This document shows positions 15,269 through 20,392 of a DNA stretch of 20,392 nucleotides, one piece after another (position 1 is the first letter of the stretch; the number at the start of each line of letters is the position of its first letter). This DNA is from Halanaerobiales bacterium. GTDB taxonomy: Bacteria; Bacillota_F; Halanaerobiia; DY22613. The notes beneath the pieces were generated by a model that worked only from the letters and a program-made list of their open reading frames with translations, made no database searches and had not been told where the DNA came from. The stretch lies in assembly GCA_023128035.1 (NCBI GenBank), contig JAGMES010000076.1, positions 1 to 20,392 on the forward strand, given 5' to 3'. Both the position numbers and the translations under genes were made by a program.

Positions 15269-16144
15269 TTATTCTTTATTAAACCGATCCTTCAACGTTA
15301 CCAATAATGGTGCAGCGACAAAAATAGAAGAATAAGTTCCAGATAATACACCAATTAAGAGTGCTATCATAAATATTTTAATGGAAGCACCACCAAAGAT
15401 CAAGATCGCGAGAACGGTGCATAAAGTTGTCATAGAAGTATTTATTGAACGTGGCAATGTATCAAGAATTGCCTTGTTGCAAACCTCTTCAAAAGGCATT
15501 TTCCGCATAAACTTAACATTTTCACGGATGCGATCAAAGATTACGATGGTATCATTAATTGAATAACCAACAATAGTTAAAATTGCTGCCACAAATGGAG
15601 TGTTGATTTCCCATCTAAAGATAGAGAATAAACTAATTACGATAGCAGTATCATGAAGCAAAGCAATTATTGCAATAATTGCATACTTAAACTGAAAACG
15701 AACACTGATATAAGCTACAATCGCGATTGAAGCAACCAATAATGCCATTAAAGCCTTCCATCTTAATTCATGACCAATGCTTGGTCCAACTCCCTCAGTT
15801 CTTAAAACTTCAGCATCGGGATATTTTTCTTTAATAGCATTTTCAATATTTAATTTTTCATCTGGCTGTAAATCCTTTGTCCGGATCAACATACCTTTAA
15901 AGTTATCACCCTTTGTTGCAACAACAGAACTAGACTGTTCTAAACCGAACTCTCCTAAAATTTGACGAATATCTGAAGTGGTTACAGTAGTTGAATTATC
16001 GAATTTATATTCCATAATTGTTCCACCCATAAAGTCAATTCCAAGATTCAAACCTTGAAATAAAATTGATAGAATACCTATACCAATAACCACCAGAGAA
16101 ATCATATACCAAAGCTTTCTACGCTTAATAAAATCCACTGTCAT
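15269..16144 (-). CDS. secF: Protein translocase subunit SecF
   Basis: This is an inner-membrane subunit of the SecDF accessory motor, which uses the proton gradient to help complete export through SecYEG. At 291 aa it has family length. TM1 (about 12-30) is followed by the signature LGIDFMGGTIMEYKF, an extracytoplasmic domain (about 45-125), then five further membrane helices with TIVGYSINDTIVIFDRIREN at about 190-210, the motif at the membrane interface. Its start overlaps the secD stop (TAATGA). The ribosome site AAGGAGG is encoded by the last secD codons, only two bases from ATG 16144 but eight from an in-frame GTG at 16138-16136. The GTG may be the real start, shortening the protein by two residues. 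It is co-transcribed with secD. Confidence 0.96.
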   Translation of the reverse strand: MTVDFIKRRKLWYMISLVVIGIGILSILFQGLNLGIDFMGGTIMEYKFDNSTTVTTSDIRQILGEFGLEQSSSVVATKGDNFKGMLIRTKDLQPDEKLNIENAIKEKYPDAEVLRTEGVGPSIGHELRWKALMALLVASIAIVAYISVRFQFKYAIIAIIALLHDTAIVISLFSIFRWEINTPFVAAILTIVGYSINDTIVIFDRIRENVKFMRKMPFEEVCNKAILDTLPRSINTSMTTLCTVLAILIFGGASIKIFMIALLIGVLSGTYSSIFVAAPLLVTLKDRFNKE

Positions 16145-17349
16145 TACCTCCTTACACCAAAAGCTCGAGGGCTATTGATCAATTTTATCTCAAGTTGCAT
16201 CAAAGTCCGGGTAACCACGATTGCTGAGAACATACTTATAACTATACCGATACCCAGAGTGATTGCAAAACCACGTACTGTACCACTAGTAAAATAAGCA
16301 AGAATCATTGCAGTGATCAAAGTTGTAACATTGGAGTCTAATATAGTGGTTATAGCGCGTTTAAAACCTGCATCAATTGCAGCACGTACTGTTTTACCTG
16401 CTCTTAATTCTTCTTTAATCCGTTCAAAGATGATAATATTAGCATCTACAGCCATACCGATAGTCAAAATCAAACCAGCAATACCAGGCAATGTTAACAC
16501 AGCTCTTAAACCTGCTAATGCACCCAGAACAAGCAAACCATAAATAACCAACGCCTGAGCTGCAATAAAACCAGGAGTACGATACCATAAAATCATAAAT
16601 AATGCTACCAAAATCAGGCCAACAATTCCGGCACGTAAACTCTTCTGGATAGAAATTTCACCTAAAACTGGGCCAACTGTTCTTGTCTTAATTACATTAA
16701 CTGGAACAGGTAATGCACCCTCACGTAAGAGCATTGCATCTGCTTCAGCTTCTTCAACTGTAGAGTAACCAGAGATAGAACCTGAACGGCTAATTTCACT
16801 TTCAACAACAGGATTTGTTAATAACTCTTCATCAAGGTAAATAGCTATATGTTTATTAATATTCTCTCTAGTAACTTTCCTGAATATCTTTGTACCTTCA
16901 TCATTCAACTCAAAATTAATAACAACTCTACCAAACTGATCAAAACCTGTCTCAGCTTTAACCAGGTATTCACCTGTCATTACAACTTCGCCAGATTCAT
17001 CTTTAAAATATAACATCGCAGTCTGACCAATTGTCTTAATTGCTTCAGTTGGGTTATCGACTGCAGGAAGTTCAATAATAATTCTTCTATCCCCTTCTCT
17101 TTGGATATTCGCTTCTGCCATACCAAGACCATTGATTCGACGTTCTAAAATATTCATAATACCTTGCATTGCTTCTGAATCTACCTTACGTTTGTCAGTA
17201 TCTTGCGCTTCAAGCAGTATATGTGCTCCACCTTTCAAATCCAAACCTAGCTCAATTCCATAGTAATCATATAGAAAAAAGGCAAATCCAATGATTACCA
17301 AGATCAAGCCGATCTTAAGAAACCTTTTTTTCTTCCAATCCATTTCCAT
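16144..17349 (-). CDS. secD: Protein translocase subunit SecD
   Basis: SecD is the larger partner of SecF in the export motor. Of 401 aa, TM1 lies at about 11-30, followed by the D1 signature ELGLDLKGGAHILLEA. The extracytoplasmic P1 domain has ILERRINGLGMAEANIQ and IELPAV. After the TM2-TM6 bundle begins (about 240), it has GMAVDANIIIFERIKEELRA and KRAITTILDSNVTTLITAMI, the conserved Asp-containing TM4-TM5 region. GAAGGAGG lies just before ATG 17349. A second in-frame ATG at 17343 is also well placed. A consensus promoter at 17399-17428 precedes it. Gene order HD protein-secD-secF is usual in Clostridia-type genomes. The sequence appears intact. Confidence 0.97.
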   Translation of the reverse strand: MEMDWKKKRFLKIGLILVIIGFAFFLYDYYGIELGLDLKGGAHILLEAQDTDKRKVDSEAMQGIMNILERRINGLGMAEANIQREGDRRIIIELPAVDNPTEAIKTIGQTAMLYFKDESGEVVMTGEYLVKAETGFDQFGRVVINFELNDEGTKIFRKVTRENINKHIAIYLDEELLTNPVVESEISRSGSISGYSTVEEAEADAMLLREGALPVPVNVIKTRTVGPVLGEISIQKSLRAGIVGLILVALFMILWYRTPGFIAAQALVIYGLLVLGALAGLRAVLTLPGIAGLILTIGMAVDANIIIFERIKEELRAGKTVRAAIDAGFKRAITTILDSNVTTLITAMILAYFTSGTVRGFAITLGIGIVISMFSAIVVTRTLMQLEIKLINSPRAFGVRR

Positions 17350-17398
17350 TTTTCCTCCTTCAATAACATTTTCAACATCCTTTTCAAGGTCATTTTTA

Positions 17399-17428
17399 AT
17401 TATATCGCGTTAAACCTAGATTTGTCAA
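17399..17428 (-). promoter_or_regulatory. SigA-type promoter of secDF
   Basis: On the minus strand, perfect TTGACA (17428-17423) and perfect TATAAT (17404-17399) are separated by 18 bases. The leader to the secD start is about 45 bases. Confidence 0.85.
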
Positions 17429-17445
17429 TCAAATGAAGTAGTTTC

Positions 17446-18111
17446 TTAAAGAAGTTTCGTATTATTTATGATCAAGCTAAATTTACAATTTAAATGTTCG
17501 GCTGCACGGCGACTCATCACCATTCTTGTTAAAAATATTTCGAAATATTCCATTAACGGACATATTTCTGTATCTATTTCCAAATACAATGTGATTGTTC
17601 TTTGGGCTGGTTCTACTTTTACTGATGACCTTTCTACAGCATAATTCACCCTATCATGAATATCAAAAGTAGCAAAATCTCGATTTCGAACCCTCCCTCT
17701 ATGTACATCTGCTTTATCAGCGATGATGAGAGCTGCTGCAACTGAATTCACTGCCTCTCCTGTATGTTCATCATGATTACCGATAGCTCCTATAACCACA
17801 CCGATCTCTTCAAAATTCATCCCCATTCTAGCTAAAATTTGAGAAGCCAATGTAGCTGAACTCTGCCAATGATTTACTCTTGCCACCACATTTCCAATAT
17901 CATGAAGATATGCAGCAATTTCAGCAAGTTCACATGTTCTTTTAGGAAAATCCAACTCTTTTAAAATAGTTGATGCTACTTTTGCTAGGAGTCCAGCATG
18001 ACGAAAACCATGTTCAGTAAATCCCATTACTCCTAAATGTTCATTTGCCATTTTTATAAATGCTTTCACTTGAGCATCTTCTTTTACATCATTTAAGGTA
18101 ATCAGACTCAT
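17446..18111 (-). CDS. HD-domain metal-dependent phosphohydrolase (221 aa)
   Basis: This is a cytoplasmic protein of the HD superfamily, enzymes that use bound metal to cleave phosphate esters, often of nucleotides. The metal-binding set is complete: His38 (GFRHAGLLA), His70-Asp71 (YLHDIGN), His80, His112 (IGNHDEHTG) and Asp131 (ADKADVHRG). Residues 1-30 and the C-terminal 60 (VKVEPAQRTITLYLEID...) flank the domain. AGGAGGT seven bases before ATG 18111 sets the start. The substrate is unknown. A gene of this type commonly sits before secD in Clostridia-like genomes, but here secD has its own promoter just after the HD stop. Any link to secretion is only positional. Confidence 0.88.
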   Translation of the reverse strand: MSLITLNDVKEDAQVKAFIKMANEHLGVMGFTEHGFRHAGLLAKVASTILKELDFPKRTCELAEIAAYLHDIGNVVARVNHWQSSATLASQILARMGMNFEEIGVVIGAIGNHDEHTGEAVNSVAAALIIADKADVHRGRVRNRDFATFDIHDRVNYAVERSSVKVEPAQRTITLYLEIDTEICPLMEYFEIFLTRMVMSRRAAEHLNCKFSLIINNTKLL

Positions 18112-18192
18112 AAAAAAACCTCCTCAGTTTTTTGTATCAAAATTTATCATTCGTCAATTACCACCTCCTTATTCATCATACAGTAAATCAAA

Positions 18193-18219
18193 TAAAAAAA
18201 TGAAGCATTTCTACTTCAT
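18193..18219 (-). terminator. Terminator after the 165-aa hypothetical gene
   Basis: On the minus strand, ATGAAGTA pairs with TGCTTCAT over a GAAA tetraloop and is followed by seven T. It separates this gene from the HD protein. Confidence 0.88.
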
Positions 18220-18234
18220 CTTATCTTCAATATA

Positions 18235-18732
18235 TCACACCATTACATTAATTATCTTCCCCGGAATCTGCTCTAAAATTTGTAAAGCTTTATTATTTTC
18301 TTCAACAGAAATCATATGTCTTACATTAAAAGAATTCCAAAGTTCTTCTTCATGTTTTTTAACTTCATTTATTCTAAACATTCGATACCGTTCAACAACC
18401 TGCTCAAGAGAAATATTTGGTACCTTTTCTGGTTCTATTGTTTCCACAAGAAATTTCATTTTATTTTTCTTAGCGTTTCGCTCACTCACCCTCATCTGAC
18501 GATTATACAAATAAAAAGCCTCTTTTTCTTTCCTAATGTGAATAGATCCTATTTCTCCAAAAGAATCCGACTGTTTCTTCTGTTTATAACCTGTCTTAAC
18601 TAATTCCTGATCATTCTGTTCAGATATATTTATGGCAAGTGGAAAAAAGGATTTTTTTACATTAAGTTTATCGTTTTGCTTACGTGTAAGGTTATTCTTT
18701 CCGATCTGATTATACCCTTCTATTATCCTCAA
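18235..18732 (-). CDS. Hypothetical cytoplasmic protein (165 aa)
   Basis: The TTG start at 18732 is chosen because AGGGAGGT lies eight bases before it. A GTG at 18741 would overlap the ribosome site. The N-terminus reads LRIIEGYNQIGKNNLTRKQN, a polar start loosely like FlgM-type or other small regulatory proteins, but similarity is too weak to name. The middle is Lys/Glu/Gln-rich with probable helices (SLEQVVERYRMFRINEVKKH, then HEEELWNSFNVR). There is no signal peptide or membrane segment. It has its own terminator, so it is probably a single-gene unit. Confidence 0.75.
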   Translation of the reverse strand: MRIIEGYNQIGKNNLTRKQNDKLNVKKSFFPLAINISEQNDQELVKTGYKQKKQSDSFGEIGSIHIRKEKEAFYLYNRQMRVSERNAKKNKMKFLVETIEPEKVPNISLEQVVERYRMFRINEVKKHEEELWNSFNVRHMISVEENNKALQILEQIPGKIINVMV

Positions 18733-18832
18733 GTTTCCCACCTCCCTTAGAAATTTACTCCCTATATATTATATTCTACAAAAATCCAGATTTCCTTCTA
18801 AGGTGTAACACTATTCTTTGAAAAGATACAAA

Positions 18833-18885
18833 GCAGATTATTAATCTCTTTGAAGATAAAGTTCCTTCAGAGATCAATAATCTGC
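18833..18885 (-). terminator. Large imperfect hairpin (about 20 bp)
   Basis: 18833-18855 and 18865-18885 are inverted copies built on GCAGATTATT, with one mismatch and a two-base bulge. On the minus strand a T-rich run (TTTGTATCTTTT) follows. It lies 3' of the acetyltransferase-like stub and of the hairpin at 18902, so two terminator-like structures are stacked. Confidence 0.6.
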
Positions 18886-18901
18886 CTCGCAATTTTATTG
18901 A

Positions 18902-18942
18902 GAAAAGCGAGAGTAGTCTGAGGGGGCAGAAAACCTCCCGCT
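18902..18942 (-). terminator. Hairpin with T-run after the acetyltransferase-like stub
   Basis: On the minus strand, AGCGGGAG (18942-18935) pairs with CTCTCGCT (18913-18906), one G-U pair included, across a 21-base loop that can pair further, and is followed by four T. Confidence 0.55.
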
Positions 18943-18953
18943 AAAATCAAACT

Positions 18954-19019
18954 TTATAAACTTTTATAATCTTCAATTGTAAAATCACGTAAGGTCACTT
19001 TTTCGCCAACTATTTTCAA
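18954..19019 (-). pseudogene. Truncated start of a GNAT-type acetyltransferase (21 codons)
   Basis: GAGGAGGT seven bases before TTG 19019 is a strong ribosome site. The short product, KIVGEKVTLRDFTIEDYKSL after the start, resembles the first strand and helix of GNAT N-acetyltransferases (xGxxVxLRxFxxED). TAA follows at 18956-18954. Beyond the stop I could not find a continuation in any frame, and hairpins follow immediately. It is most likely the 5' end of a deleted gene. A translated 21-aa peptide is the alternative. Confidence 0.45.
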
Positions 19020-19071
19020 ATTATGTACCTCCTCATACTTTTATTCCTAATTACACAAACTCAATAGCTCA

Positions 19072-19184
19072 TTTAACAACAATTTCGGAAGACCATAAGT
19101 CCCCATCTTCTACAAGTAAGGGCAGCTATTCTCAAATAAGTTAGCTTTCAATGAGGTATAAATCTCCTTCCGAAAGTTGTTAAA
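19072..19184. repeat. Spaced inverted repeat
   Basis: TTTAACAACAATTTCGGAAG (19072-19091) recurs inverted at 19167-19184 with a two-base gap, leaving about 75 bases between. The size would fit a miniature element, but no target duplication was identified. Confidence 0.45.
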
Positions 19185-19241
19185 CTTAAGAGGTAATAAC
19201 GTAGTTTTTACCTCGACTTTAACTTTCCACCTCTTCCAAAT

Positions 19242-19272
19242 AAAAAAAGATGCTACAGCTCTAGCTATAGCA
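19242..19272 (-). terminator. Rho-independent terminator
   Basis: On the minus strand, TGCTATAG pairs with CTGTAGCA over a six-base loop and is followed by TC and seven T. It lies inside a 64-codon frame (19304-19110) that I therefore regard as non-coding. Confidence 0.65.
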
Positions 19273-19287
19273 CCTTCCTCTGATTCA

Positions 19288-19334
19288 TAAAAAGCCAAAT
19301 ACATACTTATATATGTATACTCAAATATTTGGCT
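19288..19334 (-). terminator. Hairpin with T-run, second of a series
   Basis: AGCCAAATA on the minus strand (19334-19326) pairs with TATTTGGCT (19301-19293) and five T follow. The loop contains an A/T palindrome around TATATA. Confidence 0.5.
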
Positions 19335-19370
19335 AAAAAAACCAGTTTAATCCTAATCCAGGATATAAAA

Positions 19371-19395
19371 AAGGCTATAGTCTACGACTACAGCC
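19371..19395 (-). terminator. Terminator of the 46-aa gene
   Basis: On the minus strand, GGCTGTAGTC pairs with GACTATAGCC over a GTA loop and runs directly into six T. A further perfect 9-bp hairpin (19415-19423 with 19430-19438) spans the stop codon of the gene. Confidence 0.85.
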
Positions 19396-19425
19396 CTGTG
19401 TAAATGCAATCATCAGTGAATCACT

Positions 19426-19566
19426 TTACTGATTCACTCCTGCCAAGAGTAGTCGCGCATATAAAGAATTATTGAACATAGCAAAAGACATAGTAATCCC
19501 GTAAAAGCCAACAGTATGAAGAAAATTACGAGTTATGTTAACTGTGTTTGTTCTAAGTTTAATCAT
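19426..19566 (-). CDS. Small protein (46 aa) under a consensus promoter
   Basis: ATG 19566 is set by AGGAGGT eight bases upstream; longer frames from 19632 lack a ribosome site. The protein starts basic (MIKLRTNTVNITRN) and then has a hydrophobic, aromatic stretch (FLHTVGFYGITMSFAMFNN) and a tail SLYARLLLAGVNQ. There are no cysteines. The hydrophobic segment is short for a membrane helix but could associate with membrane or act as a leader. I do not recognise it. The expression signals are unusually strong: a perfect promoter, a perfect ribosome site, a hairpin over the stop and a strong terminator. Together they argue for a real, highly transcribed small gene, or a structured RNA that happens to be translated. 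Confidence 0.7.
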   Translation of the reverse strand: MIKLRTNTVNITRNFLHTVGFYGITMSFAMFNNSLYARLLLAGVNQ

Positions 19567-19623
19567 TTTGCACGACCTCCTTTCATAAGCATTTGCATAT
19601 TTTGCTAATTTTAACCTATTGCT

Positions 19624-19652
19624 ATTATACAAGATATCATAATCTTTGTCAA
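19624..19652 (-). promoter_or_regulatory. Perfect consensus promoter of the 46-aa gene
   Basis: On the minus strand, TTGACA (19652-19647), a 17-base spacer and TATAAT (19629-19624). The leader to ATG 19566 is about 50 bases. Confidence 0.9.
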
Positions 19653-19674
19653 GTATTTTTTATAAGTTAAGATG

Positions 19675-19710
19675 AAAAAGGTATGGCAAATATTTTTGCC
19701 ATACCTTTTT
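19675..19710. terminator. Bidirectional terminator
   Basis: AAAAAGGTATGGCAAA (19675-19690) pairs perfectly over 16 bases with 19695-19710. It has a TATT loop, with A and T runs on both sides, so it can stop transcription on either strand. It lies between the pseudogene ending at 19754 and the promoter at 19624-19652. Confidence 0.9.
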
Positions 19711-19753
19711 CGTAACTCATTATATAGTTACAAACCTTTATTTAAAAAACTGT

Positions 19754-20291
19754 TTATCTAGGTTTGCAAATTATTTCTTTGATTTCTAATTTAAAGATTG
19801 CAGCCGAATGATCCAGCTTAATCACTATTGCAGTATCAGCTCCACGCCCTGTCGATAGCAATAACATCTTTATCTTAGGTTATCAATCCAGCATCTAAAG
19901 CCATAATAGCTATTTCTACTCCAACCTTAACCCCCTAGCCCAACATACGTAAACTCATAGCCAAACTTCAGTAGGATAAACACCGCCAAATTGATACCTG
20001 AGAGCCTGTTCCACACCTGCAAACAGATGGGTTTGAACTCCCCCTCTTTTATAAGTTGTTCCCTCATCTCAGCTCTAATCTCGTCTTCACCAAGATTTTT
20101 AAAACCACTGGGTAACACAAATGATTTTCGAAACAATATTTTCGCGGTTGATCATCTCTAACAATTTAAAAACTGTCTCACCCGTGTTAGAAGCAACTAC
20201 ATACTCTTCAATTCCTAACTCCCTACCACGCTTCAGAGCAAGGGCAATTTGTTTGCTGTGTATTCTCTGATCCTATATCTTCCCAGTACAT
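19754..20291 (-). pseudogene. Pyruvate-kinase C-terminal-domain-like protein, multiply frameshifted
   Basis: ATG 20291 has AAGAAGG seven bases upstream and starts YWEDIGSENTQQT. Frame changes are then needed to read IALALKRGRELGIEEYVVAS and NTGETVLKLLE, then GFKNLGEDEIRAEMREQL, then VKVGVEIAIMALDAGLI, then GRGADTAVVIKLDHSAAIFK and EIKEIICKPR with TAA 19756-19754. The pieces follow, in order, stand-alone proteins related to the regulatory C-terminal domain of pyruvate kinase: nucleotide-like VASxTGxT site, GxDE segment, AxMALDAGLI, GxGRGADTA loop. At least four frame changes plus a stop after GLIT make it dead. The intact family is about 180-190 aa, which fits this span. Its function in living relatives is not established to my knowledge. 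Confidence 0.75.
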
Positions 20292-20392
20292 TCATAAGCC
20301 TTCTTTTCGCAATACGCCATTAGACATATGTCATACATTATATTTTCGCGAAAAGCCACCATTCCCCTTTTAAAGTCGAAATAATAACAAGT
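20292..20392. other. Upstream region of the pseudogene
   Basis: On the minus strand a TATAAT (near 20340) follows a short palindrome TTTTCGCGAAAA. No convincing -35 was found. It may hold the promoter of the pyruvate-kinase-like pseudogene. Confidence 0.3.

Noticed and set aside
15777..15965. Plus-strand ORFs inside secF, secD and the hypothetical gene (15381, 15777, 16313, 18200, 18316)
   Set aside because: They are antisense to well-supported genes and lack ribosome sites; shadows of coding bias.
19110..19304. 64-codon minus-strand ORF
   Set aside because: It has no ribosome site, and a terminator hairpin with seven T (19242-19272) and half of an inverted repeat lie inside it, so it is probably non-coding.

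Overview
The window looks like chromosomal DNA of a low-GC, Gram-positive-type anaerobe (Clostridia or Halanaerobiales grade). This is inferred from strong AGGAGG ribosome sites, consensus SigA-type promoters, U-tract terminators, and the HD-protein/secD/secF gene order. I cannot name the species.

The window has two parts. Positions 1 to about 14,970 are an accessory island made mostly of broken genes. It holds the C-terminal end of an SMC/Rad50-like ATPase (1-380) and remnants of ISL3, IS21, IS256-like and IS66 transposases (about 480-2,380). Next come a hsdM 3' end and, just behind it, a large intact ORF (2677-5721, 1014 aa) with a sigma-70 region-4-like helix-turn-helix, whose function I do not recognise. 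A decayed two-component system follows (5951-7998). Its regulator has Gly in place of the phospho-accepting Asp and a premature stop, and its kinase gene has two frameshifts. The three-repeat operator pattern in front of the regulator recurs in front of a signal-peptide stub (8112). Then come remnants of a two-gene ATPase system (8225-8675) and a second, shorter copy of the IS66/hsdM/large-ORF block (8788-9490). A decayed exported protein lies on the minus strand (9495-9807). An intact set of three exported or membrane-anchored proteins of unknown function follows (10010-12765). The island ends with an internally deleted transposase (13489-13870) and a frameshifted, truncated RHS/YD-repeat protein (14015-14973, minus).

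Positions about 15,200-18,740 are an orderly minus-strand core region: a hypothetical protein, an HD-domain phosphohydrolase, secD and secF, with a clear promoter before secD and terminators after the hypothetical gene and after secF. SecD and SecF together form the accessory motor of the Sec translocase.

From 18,740 to the end, decay resumes with many hairpins: a truncated acetyltransferase-like start, a 46-aa gene with a perfect consensus promoter and a strong terminator, and a pseudogene of a pyruvate-kinase-C-terminal-domain-like protein.

The two most interesting signals are the hsdM-linked 1014-aa sigma4-domain protein and the matched operators of the degraded two-component system. No tRNA, rRNA or CRISPR array was seen.
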